Below are positions 20,459-30,242 of a stretch of 64,000 nucleotides of DNA, one piece after another. Location: contig OY253655.1 in NCBI GenBank assembly GCA_958009055.1, positions 496,001 through 560,000 of the forward strand, given 5' to 3'. Position 1 is the first letter of the stretch, and every line of letters begins with the position of its first letter. The notes beneath the pieces are model-generated. The model saw only the letters and a program-made list of their open reading frames with translations, made no database searches and was not told where the DNA came from. The stretch comes from Choricystis sp. odSpoLacu1. Taxonomy: Eukaryota; Chlorophyta; Trebouxiophyceae. Made by a program: the position numbers and the translations under genes.

Positions 20459-21261
20459 TCACTCCCGCCGCCTCGGCGACCGCGACCGCTTCCTCCTCCG
20501 CTCGCGCTTCTCCTCCTTGCGCCGCCGCCGCCGCGCCTCCTTGTCGGCGTCCTCGGCCGCCGCCTGACGCCCTGCCGCCGGCACCGCCTCCGTCGACCGC
20601 AGCAACGCAAATACGGACCCCGAGTCCGCCCACGGCGCGTCGCCGCCGCCGCCGCCGGCGGCGTTGCGGTCGCCACAGCCGCGCACCGACGCTTCCGCCT
20701 CGGGCACGTACGCTGCCCCCGCCGCCTCGGCGGCAGCAGCCGCGGCATCAGCTTCAGTTCGCGCAGGCGGTGGAGTCGTCATTGCTCCTGCCCCCCCGGG
20801 GTCGAGTTCAGCGAGTTTGATTCGATAATCATCCACGTGCTCCACCCTCAGCGTCCTCCCCCACACCCGGGTGCCGGACAGGTTGTCCACGGCGACGACG
20901 GTGGAACGCTGGTCTTCGTAGGCGAGGAAGGCGAAGCCGCGCGAGGTGCCGGTGTCTTTGTCTCTGTGGGGTGGGTGAGGGGTCGGAAATCGTGTGAACG
21001 GCGGCGTTGTCCCCCCCTCTCCCCGCCCTTCACACGCCCTCCTTCCCACACTCACTTGACCAGGTGCACATCCACCACTTCTCCATACTGGGAGAACACG
21101 GCCAGCAGGTCGCCCTCGGTGAGGGAGGGGGGGAGGCCGCCGACGAAGATGTAGGCGGAGTGCGAAAACCGGGCGTGCCAGGACGCGGTGTCGGGGACAC
21201 CGGCCTTGGCTTCGGCCAGGGAGGCGGCCCTCTGGTTTTTGATCTGGGTGAGGATGTTCAT
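20459..21261 (-). CDS. RBMX2: U2 snRNP/RES-complex RNA-binding protein RBMX2 (Ist3)
   Basis: Spliceosomal RRM protein of the Ist3/Cwc29 family, which acts with the RES complex during B-complex activation. Two exons, 21261-21056 and 20963-20459, join in phase 2. The N-terminus MNILTQIKNQRAASLAEAK and ASWHARFSHSAYIFVGGLP match the family, where an ASWHxxYKDSAWxFVGGLP block precedes the RRM. RNP2 is YIFVGGL and RNP1 is RGFAFLAYED, followed by the diagnostic QRSTVVAVDNLSGTRVWGRT and LRVEHVDDYR. The C-terminus is Ala-rich and ends in Arg/Ser/Glu repeats (RRKRSRSPRRRE), usual for splicing factors. A nuclear location is expected. Confidence 0.92.
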
Positions 21262-21447
21262 TTTGGTTGAATGGAGCGCGGGGGGACCCCCGACGCGGTG
21301 GTCAAAAAATGGGCAAATTCGTTGTGTCGTCGTTTTATCCTCTCGACCGTGCTCCATTCAACCAACCGTGCTCTTTCCACACAGCGACTACGACTCTGAC
21401 AACAAAGAAACAAAGAACACGAGCACGCACAAAAAAACCCCGCCCTC

Positions 21448-23661
21448 TCAATACGTCGCCCCACTCTTCCTCAACCGCACGGCCGAGTCGACCCCCCCAG
21501 GAGCCACCCGCCCCCCATCCACGCTGGCGTACACGACCACATGGTCGCCCGCATCCATGGTGGAGACGACGGTGCAGTCCAGCCAGGCGGCGGCCACGGT
21601 GTCGCCTAACAACAAGGCGCCTGTGTCTTCGTCACGCGTCGCGCCCAGGCCGGCCAGCCTGTCCCCTCCACCCGCCTTGGCCAGGGCGCGGGACACGGCG
21701 CCGTCTGCGCCGTCTGCCACAATGTTGACGGCGAAACGGGAGCCAGGGGATGTCAGGCGGGCTTCCGCGGCGCGGCCGCGCGCGACGGCAAGGGTCAGGC
21801 CTGGCGGGTCAAACGAGGCTTGCGAAATCCAGGACGCCAGCATGGCGGTGGCCGCGGCGTCGGGGGCCGCCGTGGTGACGACGCACAGGGAGCCGACGAC
21901 CCGATCGACTGCAGCCTGGGCCGCGGTGGCGGCGGTGGCAGCAGCGCCGCCTGACGCGACGACGGCCGCTTTGCGCGCGGCGCGCGCTTTGGCGGCAGCC
22001 GCCAGAGCGCTCCCCGCCGCTTCAGCCGCCGCCATGTCGTCCGCTGTGGGCGTGAACTGGACGCGCAGCGGGGTGAAGGCGGCTTTGAACCCGGCGTCAT
22101 CGAGCCTGGTGGACAGATCGGCCACCGCTTCGCCCGACCAGCCATAGCTGCCAAACACGCCCACAGGGAGGCCGCGCCTGGGAGACCGAATGATGGAACC
22201 CAGCGCGGTGACGACCTGGGTGGGCAGGTGGCCGGCCAGGGTGGGGGAGCCGAGGGCGAACGCGGAAGCACGTGAGACCGTGGCTTCCACTTCAGCAGAG
22301 GGCGCGACCTCCAGGTTGACGATCTCCACGCCCACGCCCGCGGCTGCGGCGCCGCGGGCGATGGCTTGGCCCAGGGACGCAGTGTTGCCATAGGCTGAGG
22401 CGTAGAGGACGGCGACGGAGAGCGCGTCTGCGGCTTCGGCTGCTTCGGCCGTCCAATCACGGTAAGACTGGGTCAGCGTTGCCGCACTCGCCCCATCCAC
22501 GACGGGGCCGTGCAAGGGGCACAGGCGGGCAATGGCCAGGGGGCCGGTGGGGGAGGCAGCGGCGGTGGAGGAGGCAGTGGGGAACGTCGCGCGTTGAGCC
22601 GCAGACAGTTTGGCGTCCAGCGCGCGCAGCCACCCAAACGCGGCGGACGCGGCAGAGGCAGCGGACTCGGCTGGGGACGCACCGTTGCCAGCCGCTGTCG
22701 GCCTCAGGTCCAGGCGGGACAGCAGAGTTGAGGCCGACCGCGCGACGGGGGCGAGCGTCGTGTCGAAAAACCAGCGCGAGTCGCCGCCCACGCCGTCCCC
22801 GCCGACTGCAGCATCCGCCACGGGGTCGCCGTCGCCGGGGGCCACGTGGGCGGAAAACAGTTTGGAGGAGAAGAAGGTGGAGGAGGTGGCGTCGAAAGCC
22901 ACGATAAGGTCGGGCCACCTGGGCGTCGGAGCCGGCACCAGGGCCAGGGACCGGCCGCAGGCCAGGGTCACACGGGTGCCGGGCTTGACGGCGTGCAGTG
23001 TGACTCCCGCCAGGAGCGCGGCGTCGCCTTGACGCGGCCCCACGTTTTCGCGCAGGACGCGGAGCGCGAGAGTCGACAGATACACATCCAGCGGGGCCGC
23101 GTCACCCCCCGCACCCGCCGCACGAGCCACCAACAACTCCCTCAACGCGGGCAGGCGGCGGGGGGTGAGGTGGGTGATGACGACGGCGCGCGGCAGCGCG
23201 GCGCGCGGCGCGGCGCGGCGCAGCGCCGCGACGAACGAGGCTGCATACTGTGCGTCCGGCACGTCCACCAGGATGGCGTCGCCCGGGGAGGCGGTGGTGG
23301 CGTCAGCGACAGTCGCTGACGTGACTAAGTACGTGTTGTCAGTCGTGCCGCGCCGCCGCGAGTACTCGACCTCCACCCGCGTCGTCCGCGCGCATGTGCC
23401 GCGCAGGGCGGTGACGCCCGGCGCCCCGGGCACGCGCAGGCCGGCCAGTGGGTCGGCTCCCGCTTCTAGGGGGGCGGGTCGGGCGGGGGCGGCGGCGGAG
23501 GCGGCGGGATGGAGGGGGTGGCGTGAGGGGGTGGGGCGTGCGGGTGGCAGGGCGGTGGGGCGGCGGGCGGGTTGGGCTTGTGCCACCCGACGATGGGTGC
23601 GGGTGACCCCCACCGCACGGCACGGTGCGACAGGGCGCGCGAGAGGGGGCGTGGCGAGCAT
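21448..23661 (-). CDS. FLVA: Flavodiiron protein A (plastid oxygen photoreduction)
   Basis: Flavodiiron protein of the photosynthetic class, which works with FLVB to pass electrons from photosystem I to oxygen and protects against light fluctuation. Single exon, 737 residues, with three domains in order. First is a metallo-beta-lactamase-like domain (NTYLVTS to about residue 330). Second is flavodoxin (AVLYASAYGNTASLGQAIA, LGSPTLAGHLPTQV, GSYGWSGEAV). Third is flavin reductase (AMLASWISQASFDPPGLTLA, SRFAVNIVADG). The leader MLATPPLARPVAPCRAVGV is Arg/Ala/Pro-rich, as in plastid transit peptides. The iron-ligand motif HxExDH is replaced by HLTPRR, as is known for A/Flv1-type members. It lies head to head with FLVB. 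Confidence 0.9.
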   Translation of the reverse strand: MLATPPLARPVAPCRAVGVTRTHRRVAQAQPARRPTALPPARPTPSRHPLHPAASAAAPARPAPLEAGADPLAGLRVPGAPGVTALRGTCARTTRVEVEYSRRRGTTDNTYLVTSATVADATTASPGDAILVDVPDAQYAASFVAALRRAAPRAALPRAVVITHLTPRRLPALRELLVARAAGAGGDAAPLDVYLSTLALRVLRENVGPRQGDAALLAGVTLHAVKPGTRVTLACGRSLALVPAPTPRWPDLIVAFDATSSTFFSSKLFSAHVAPGDGDPVADAAVGGDGVGGDSRWFFDTTLAPVARSASTLLSRLDLRPTAAGNGASPAESAASAASAAFGWLRALDAKLSAAQRATFPTASSTAAASPTGPLAIARLCPLHGPVVDGASAATLTQSYRDWTAEAAEAADALSVAVLYASAYGNTASLGQAIARGAAAAGVGVEIVNLEVAPSAEVEATVSRASAFALGSPTLAGHLPTQVVTALGSIIRSPRRGLPVGVFGSYGWSGEAVADLSTRLDDAGFKAAFTPLRVQFTPTADDMAAAEAAGSALAAAAKARAARKAAVVASGGAAATAATAAQAAVDRVVGSLCVVTTAAPDAAATAMLASWISQASFDPPGLTLAVARGRAAEARLTSPGSRFAVNIVADGADGAVSRALAKAGGGDRLAGLGATRDEDTGALLLGDTVAAAWLDCTVVSTMDAGDHVVVYASVDGGRVAPGGVDSAVRLRKSGATY

Positions 23662-23807
23662 TTTTTCGGGTGTGCTGTTCTTATCTCCACTCGCGCACTG
23701 AGGTGTGTTTGGTTCACAGCGTTCTGCTCCCCCGCCACCGCGCAGCACTCCCCTTCCGCCGCGACTGTGCCTGTTGCACAACACCTATTCATCACCCACA
23801 CTCACGC
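23662..23807. promoter_or_regulatory. Shared divergent promoter of FLVA and FLVB
   Basis: Only 146 bases separate the start codons of the two partner genes, so both 5' UTRs and promoters fit here. No TATA box is visible. It contains CT/CA-rich sequence and an AT-richer stretch near each gene start. Co-regulation is inferred from position. Confidence 0.6.
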
Positions 23808-25952
23808 ATGCACGCCCTCCGCGCAGGCGCCCCCGCGCGCGCGCCGCGCGCGGCGCCGCGCTCCACCGTCGCACTGGCCCGCCCCCGGACCGCGGCCAGG
23901 CCGGCGTCCTCGCCACGCGGAGCCAGTGTGACGGCAGCGGCAGCCGCTCTGGCGGAGGCGGTGGCGGACGGGGTGAAGGTTTGGGGGTGGGATGGCGTGT
24001 TTTTTGCTCAACCCACCAACGACGTGGGCGCCCCTCACCTTCCCACCCACCCACCACCCACACCAGCCCTACCTCCTCACCCCCATCGACCTGTCCTCCA
24101 CCGGCCGCCGCCTGCAGGTGCAGACGGTGCCTGGCGTGGCCAAAAAGACGACTGCGATTCGCTCTCTAGACTGGGACCGTGACCGCTTTGACATTGAATT
24201 CGCTTCAACGGATGGTACGACCTACAACTCCTACCTCATCGTCGGCCCCGACGCCATCGCCCTCGTCGACGCGTCCCACGAAAAGTTTAGGGATGCGTAC
24301 GTGCCGGCCGTCAAGCGGGCGCTGGCGGCTGCCACGGGGCGTGAGAATGCGTCGATCGATTTTGTCATTGTCTCCCACGCCGAGCCCGACCACTCCGGCC
24401 TGGTCGCCGACGTGCTGGACGCCTTCCCCGGCGCCTCCGTCGTGGCCTCCAAAGTGGCGCTCACCTATCTGGCCGCCCTGGTGAGGCGGCCGGTTGCGTC
24501 GCGCGCGGTCAAGAGTGGGGAGACGCTGGACCTGGGGGGGGGGCACGTGCTGTCCTTCATCAACGCGCCCAACCTGCACTGGCCGGACACGGTAAGCTTG
24601 TGTGTGGAGGGGTAATGGTGGGGGCAATAGTGGATGGCGTGTGTTTTTTCTCTTTGTTTCTCACCCCCACTCTCTCTTTCCACCCCACCCCCCCACCCAC
24701 TCAGATGTTCACCCACGACGCCGCCACCGGCGTCCTCTACACGTGCGACGCCTTCGGCGCGCACTACTGCTCCCTGGACCCCGTGGACACAGACGAGAGG
24801 GAGTTGGTGCCTCATTTCTCACTCTACTACGACTGCCTGATGAAAGCCAACGCGCGCTCCGTGCTGACCGCGCTGCGCAAAGTGAACGATCTGCTGCCCC
24901 TCTCCATCGTTGCGACTGGCCACGGCCCCATGCTGACCCACCACACGGCTGCGTGGATGGACAGGTACGCAACCTGGTCGGCTGCTGTGGGTGCCTCCAC
25001 CACGTCTGTCGTTGTTCTGCACGCCGGCGACTACGGCGAGTCTGAACGACTCTCCCTCGCCGCCTCCCGCGGCGTCGCCAAGTCGGGTGACGTCGCAGTG
25101 GAACAGTTTGACGCCGCCGTCGCCGACCCCGCCGAACTGGCGGCCGCCGTGGGCCGGGCCAAGGGAGTCGTGCTGTTTGCGCCGCCGTCTGATTCGCCTG
25201 ACGCGGCTGCTTCCATCGCCACCCTCGTCTCCTCCATCAAACCGGGGACCCGCACCCTGGTGGCCGAGTCGGCGGGTGGGCGTGACGAACCGGTGGACAC
25301 ACTGGTCACCTCCCTGGTGGACGCGGGCGCTGCCCCCCTGCTCGCGCCGCTGCGCGTGAAGACGGGGGTCGACGCGTCCACCCTCCAACTCTTCGAACAA
25401 GCAGGCACCGACCTCTCCCAAGCCCTCACCTGCAAGGATGCCGCCGCCCGCGTCAAGGCGGCCATGGGGTCGGACCTGGCGCGCGCCCTGGCGCGCGTGT
25501 CGGGGGGTCTGTACGTCGTCACCGCCGCGCGCGCGGGCGGGGGCGGTGCCTCGGGCGCCATGGTCGCCTCCTGGGTCGCCCAAGCCGCGTTTGAGCCGCT
25601 GGCGGTGACGGTGGCGGTGGCCAAGGACCGCGCGATCGAGTCGTTGCTGCGCACGGGGGACGCGTTTGTGTTGAACTGTTTGAGCGAAACGGGGGCGCCT
25701 GCCACGATGAAGCACTTCCTGCAGCGCTTCCCCCCGGGCGCCGACCGCTTCGCCGGCGTCGACTGGAAGCCTGCTGCCTCCTGTGGCGCCCCTGTTTTGG
25801 CCGCCGCAGTCGCGCACTGCGAGTGCACCGTCGTGTCGCGCCTGGAGACGCCCGACCACTACGTTGTGCTGGCCCACGTGACGGAGGGCGGGGTGGCGGA
25901 CAGCAGCGCGCTGACGGCGGTGCACCGGCGCAAGGTGGCGACGTACTATTGA
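23808..25952 (+). CDS. FLVB: Flavodiiron protein B (catalytic partner)
   Basis: Partner of FLVA in photosystem-I-linked oxygen reduction. Exons 23808-23972, 24067-24591 and 24705-25952 all join in phase 0, for about 645 residues. Exon 1 is an Arg/Ala/Ser-rich transit peptide (MHALRAGAPARAPRAAPRST). The lactamase domain has the complete di-iron motif SHAEPDHSG, upstream NSYLIVGPD, and a later ligand region (MFTHDAATGVLYTCDAFG, ATGHGPML). The flavodoxin part is less typical (VVVLHAGDYGESERLSLAAS), followed by the flavin-reductase domain (GAMVASWVAQAAFEPLAVTV, FVLNCLSE). The C-terminus VHRRKVATYY mirrors that of FLVA (VRLRKSGATY), as expected for paralogues. The intact ligands point to B being the catalytic iron subunit. 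Confidence 0.92.
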
Positions 25953-26069
25953 ATTTTGTGGGGGCAGACTTTTGGGGGCGTTTTTGTAGAGGGTCGTTTT
26001 CGATTGAATCACTTCTGATTGCTTTCACGCTCGCTCCCTCTCCTTCTCCCGCAAATGTAGCACCACTCG

Positions 26070-27233
26070 ATGTCGAGCCTCCTGGCCCGTCTTCAGTCCC
26101 GCGAGACGAGCGCCGCCGCGCACAGCCGACACCGTCCCTGCTGGCCGTTTGACAACGCGTCCACATCCACCGCGTCCGCCCTGCCCCCCCGCCTGCTTCC
26201 CTCCCTCGACTCGCTCGCTGTGGACACAGCCACACGCCACCTTTTACGCGGCTGTGTGGCGCTGGGGTGGAGCCAGGATGGCGGCTTCCTGTTGGCACAC
26301 ACCGTCACGCGGCGGCGACGCAGGCCGCAGCACAGCCTGGTCCTGCTGGCGGTCGATGCCGCAGCCGACGGTGGAGGCACGACTGCGACTGTGGCAGCAA
26401 CTGTGCCCCTGTTCCTGGGCGGGGAGCCAGCGACGCTGGGCGATGAGGCGGGAGGTGGCGGCGATGACGATGACGACGACGACCCACCCGACGCGCCACC
26501 GCCTCTCACAGGCGGCCTCGCCATCCACACACACCAGGTGGGCGACCTGGTGTGTGTGTACGGCCGTCCAACAGGGGATGATGTCGGCGACGACAGCGCC
26601 ACCGCGCGCGTCGCGCTGACGCTTGTGCCCCTCCCCCCCCCGCGCGACGCGCGCGGGTGGCGCCTCGAGGCCGCGCACGCGGCCTACGTGGCCGACGTGA
26701 GGCGGGTGCCGTCCCCACCCTTGTGCGCCGGCGGCGGCAGCGCCATCGTGGCGTGCGTGGGGGCGGAGGGGGTGGAGTTGGTGCGGGTCGCCCTCGTACA
26801 CGACGCGCCCACCCGCACCCGCACCGCCATTCTGCACGCCTCCGCGTCCGCCTTCGATGCAGCTCCCTTTGCGTCGGCCGCCCTGGCCCCCGTCCACCGC
26901 CTGACCGACCTGGGGGTGGCCCTGGCGTCCCTGGATGGCGACGGCGCGGTCGCAGTTGTTGTCGCGCGCTCGGCCGCGGGTCGGGACGTCGTTCTCCTGG
27001 CCTCCCTGTCCACTCACACGCCCACAGTCACCCCGCTGGCCGCGCTGCCGCCGCCCCCCGGGTCGGCGGCCGCGCCGCCGCACGTGGTGGCGGAAGCTGT
27101 TGCGACCGCGCTGGCCGCGCGCTGGCGCCTGCCGCGGGGGAGGGACGGCGGCCTGTCCAACGAGGCCGCGCTGCGGGGGGCGAGCCTGGAGGCGCTGGTG
27201 GCGGCTGGGGCGCCGGTGGGGGTGCGACTGTAG
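26070..27233 (+). CDS. Conserved-looking protein of unknown role, acidic insert
   Basis: Single exon, 387 residues; family not recognised. A Ser/Arg-rich start (MSSLLARLQSRETSAAAHS) is followed by hydrophobic strand-like segments, for example HLLRGCVALGWSQDGGFLLA, SLVLLAVDAAADG and AIHTHQVGDLVCVYG. A seven-Asp run sits in the middle. The later part is again strand-rich (GSAIVACVGAEGVELVRVAL, VVLLASLSTHTPTVTP) and would fit a beta-propeller. The early segment loosely recalls the N-terminal propeller of DET1/DCAF-type ubiquitin-ligase adaptors, but I would not claim it. Codon use fits the neighbouring real genes, and no other frame here is coherent. Confidence 0.55.
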   Translation: MSSLLARLQSRETSAAAHSRHRPCWPFDNASTSTASALPPRLLPSLDSLAVDTATRHLLRGCVALGWSQDGGFLLAHTVTRRRRRPQHSLVLLAVDAAADGGGTTATVAATVPLFLGGEPATLGDEAGGGGDDDDDDDPPDAPPPLTGGLAIHTHQVGDLVCVYGRPTGDDVGDDSATARVALTLVPLPPPRDARGWRLEAAHAAYVADVRRVPSPPLCAGGGSAIVACVGAEGVELVRVALVHDAPTRTRTAILHASASAFDAAPFASAALAPVHRLTDLGVALASLDGDGAVAVVVARSAAGRDVVLLASLSTHTPTVTPLAALPPPPGSAAAPPHVVAEAVATALAARWRLPRGRDGGLSNEAALRGASLEALVAAGAPVGVRL

Positions 27234-27250
27234 AGAGAGAGAGAGAGAGA
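27233..27250. repeat. (GA)n run after a stop codon
   Basis: GA dinucleotide repeat directly following the TAG of the unknown gene, within its 3' UTR. Confidence 0.85.
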
Positions 27251-27333
27251 CGATAGTTGAGCTGCATGCACGAGCAAAAAAAAAAACACAACCGACCTTT
27301 GTTTCCCCTCTCGTCGAAACCCTCGTCGACGCC

Positions 27334-28881
27334 ATGCGTTTGCTCATCGTCCTGGCCCTCCTGGGCGCCGCTGCGGCCGCCCCAGGTGACCCCAAAAAGA
27401 TGCTGGTGTGCGGGGCCCGCCAGCAGGGCGTGGGCGGCGCCATGGGCACCGTGATCAAGACGGAGGCGGGGGTGCAGCGCGCGGTGAGTCAGTGGGGTGT
27501 GTGTGTGGGTGCGGGGTGCGGGGGGGTGGGTGGGAGCGCGCGCGCGTGTCGGTGACCACTGTCGACGCCCATCGAGCGGGTGGGGGGGGGGGGCGGGGAG
27601 AGCGGGGGCCGCGGCCGGTGCACGGAGAGTGGGGTCCGCATGGCACCCGCACAAAGGCGCTTGCGTGCGAACGCGGCGGTTGGCGGCCGCGCGGGCCCCG
27701 GTGCGACGTGTGCCAATGCGTGGAGCATGCACGACATTCACAGGGTGCCGTGTGTGCGGCGGGGAGGTGGCAACGCGCCCACGCGGGGTGGGTGGGGGAG
27801 AGCAGACCCGCGCTGCCGATGCACCCGCCTTGCGTCCCCTCCCGAGCGCAAAACACGGACGCCCTTCACCTCCCCCCCCCCCCCCCCCCCCCCTCCCCCC
27901 CACTCCCCACAGGACGACTGCGCCAACCTGTGCATCGACACCGCTGGCTGCTCCATCTACCAGTGGTGCGGCTTCGGCTCCTTCAACGGCACGTGTGCGT
28001 GGCCAGACACGACCAAGCCGCAAGCGGCCAAAGGCGACTGCCTGCTCGGCAACGGTGGCTGGCGCCAGCAGGGCTCCGCGCGCGACGTGGGCGGCTGGAC
28101 GGTGGGCACCGGGTGCAGTGCTGTGGATGCACCCCCCGACCCGGAGACGGAGGGTGAGAAAGTGGATGACGAGCCCAAGCCCGTGCTTCGTGCCGCGCCC
28201 GTCGCCTCGGCCGACCCTGTGCCGCCGACGCCCAAACCCGCCGCCGCGCCGCTCGCCCCCCGCGTCGACGCCGCTGCCGACAAGCCGGCCACCGTGGAGA
28301 AGCCGGTGACTCCCGCCGGGTGGGCTCGCACCGCGGACGCTGCCCCCGCTGGCGGCGCGGGCGGCATCACGCCGCTGACCGATGTCGTCACACCCGTCCG
28401 CACGCCCGTCGCGCGAGCGCCCGCGCCCGCTGGCGCGGCCCGCCCCACTGTCGCTGCCGCCGCCCCCGTGGATGACGGCATGACTGTGGTGCCCCCCAAG
28501 AAGACCACCACCGCCGCCGCCGCCCCCGCGCCGGTGTCGTCCGCCCCGCGCAAAGCCGCTGCCGCGCCCGCGCCCGTCGCCAGAAAGGGCGTCACCGCTG
28601 CCCCCGCCCCCGCCCCTGCTGCTGCCGCGGGTGGCAAGCGTCTGGCCGGCACCGCACTGGAGCTGCAGCCCGACATGACCAAGGCGGAGTGTGCGGTTCT
28701 GTGCGACGGCGACAAGGCGTGCAAAGGGTGGTCGTGGTGCGCGGCGCCTGCGGGCTGCGGATCCATTGCGACCCGGGTCTGCCAACCGATGTCATTTTCG
28801 GGGCCGGCGCGCTATGTGGAGGGTGACGGCTGGACGTCGGGCCTCAAGGAGGCGGCGACCGCCGCCGCCAAGTCGGTCTGA
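27334..28881 (+). CDS. Secreted protein with two PAN/apple-like domains
   Basis: Predicted extracellular binding protein. Exon 1 (27334-27483) encodes signal peptide MRLLIVLALLGAAAAAPG and the start of domain 1. A 429-base intron (27484-27912, containing a 22-C run) precedes exon 2 (27913-28881), joined in phase 0. Domain 1 continues DDCANLCIDTAGCSIYQWC with further Cys (TCAWPD, GDCLLG) and WRQQGSARDVGGWTVGTGC. A Pro/Ala/Lys-rich linker of about 170 residues follows. Domain 2 is LELQPDMTKAECAVLCDGD, ACKGWSWCAAPAGCGS, VCQPMSF and YVEGDGWTSGL. The Cys-x3-Cys-x(6-7)-Cys pattern with a Trp/Tyr core fits PAN_4/apple domains, which bind carbohydrate or protein. The rod-like linker is typical of algal wall glycoproteins. 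Confidence 0.78.
27872..27893. repeat. Poly-C run (22 C) before an acceptor
   Basis: Forms most of the pyrimidine tract of the PAN-gene intron, just upstream of its CCCCACAG acceptor. Confidence 0.95.
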
Positions 28882-29170
28882 GGAGAGGCGTCAATGGAAC
28901 GGATGATGACAGATCGTTAGTACAATGCCGGCGGAGAGTGTTGCCCCTTTTTTCTTCTTTCTTTTGTGTTTGCTTGTGTAAGCACCATCCCAAACCAGAG
29001 GGACGTCCCGCGGTGCATGTGTGTGTGGGGGAGAGGGCGGTGAGAGAGAATGGTGGAGGTCGAAACGTCGTGTCAGCCGTCACTGCGTCCGCTTGTTTTG
29101 CCTCACAACAGATTGTGTGTGTTTTGTTGAGGCGGCCGTCGCCCGCCCCCCCCCCCCTCCCCACACTCAA

Positions 29171-30166
29171 ATGCGAGCCCTACTGGCCCACACGACTCCA
29201 TCCACGCGCTCGCTGCGGCGTCGCCTGGCGACCGCGTCCACCACCGCGCACGCCCGCCGCCGGTTTCGCGACCCGCCCCCGCTCGCCGTCGACGACGACG
29301 ACGACGACGACGACTCCGCCACCCCCTCCCCCTCGTCCCGCGCCACCTGGCCCTGCCCCCTGAAAGGCTCCCTGGGCGACGCCCGCTCCCTGGTGGCCAC
29401 GCCCGCCCCTCCCGCCGTGATCGCTGCCACCGCGTCCCGCTTTCCTTATGCCAATCACTTTTCTGTCGACGGCGACACCGTGCCCGCGCCCGACCTGCTG
29501 ACCCTGTTGACCCCGTTTGTGTCGGACGAGCGGGTGGCTCGGTTTCGTGCGGCTGCGTCCGGGCGCCGCTTCGACGTGTTGCCGATCATCGAGGGCGTGC
29601 ACGATCGCGGCAACCTGGGCGCCATCTGCCGCACAGCAGACGCACTGGGCATCGGTGCCCTGCTGGCCGCCGACGTGGAGACCGGCATCGACCGGCAGAA
29701 GGGGCGCTGCTCTGCCGGCGCTGAAAAGTGGGTGGATGTCACGGTGCACCGCGACACGCTGGCCGCCGTCGCCGACGCCAAGGCGCGCGGGTTTCGGATC
29801 GCGGTCGCGGCGGCCGGGGATGGCGCAGTGTCTGCCGCCGACCTCGACTGGGAGACGCCGACTGCTTTCATCGTCGGCAATGAAGCGATGGGTGTGAGCG
29901 ACGCCGCGCGCGCTGCAGCCGACGTGTCCGTCCAGATTAAAATGACGGGCATGGTGGAATCCTTGAACGTGTCCGTGGCGTCAGCCCTGCTCATGCAGGC
30001 CGCGTTGGCGCGTTTGACGGCGGTTGGCGTGCCGGGCCTGAGCGAAGAAGAAATCGACGTCTTTGCCGCCATCCTGACGGCGCGCCACAAGGCGCAGGCG
30101 AGGCAGGGGGGATGGCGGCGAGGCATGCTGCGCGAGTTGATGGAGAGGGCGGGGGCGGAAGTGTAA
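29171..30166 (+). CDS. SpoU/TrmH-family RNA 2'-O-methyltransferase, organellar
   Basis: Predicted RNA ribose methyltransferase of the SPOUT class (rRNA or tRNA). Single exon, 331 residues. The start MRALLAHTTPSTRSLRRRLA is an organelle presequence, followed by an eight-Asp run and a Ser/Pro-rich linker. The three SpoU motifs are complete: motif 1 HDRGNLGAICRTADALG, motif 2 TAFIVGNEAMGVSD and motif 3 VESLNVSVASALLMQA, which form the trefoil-knot AdoMet site. The C-terminus is a basic helical extension (ARHKAQARQGGWRRG). Bacterial-type ancestry and a plastid or mitochondrial site are likely. It converges on WDR6 with only 76 bases between. Confidence 0.85.
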   Translation: MRALLAHTTPSTRSLRRRLATASTTAHARRRFRDPPPLAVDDDDDDDDSATPSPSSRATWPCPLKGSLGDARSLVATPAPPAVIAATASRFPYANHFSVDGDTVPAPDLLTLLTPFVSDERVARFRAAASGRRFDVLPIIEGVHDRGNLGAICRTADALGIGALLAADVETGIDRQKGRCSAGAEKWVDVTVHRDTLAAVADAKARGFRIAVAAAGDGAVSAADLDWETPTAFIVGNEAMGVSDAARAAADVSVQIKMTGMVESLNVSVASALLMQAALARLTAVGVPGLSEEEIDVFAAILTARHKAQARQGGWRRGMLRELMERAGAEV

Positions 30167-30242
30167 AACGTGATTGGTAGTCAGAGAGGATTAAAAACCG
30201 ATTTTTCACAACGTTGATCACTCAAAAACAAAAACAGTTTTC

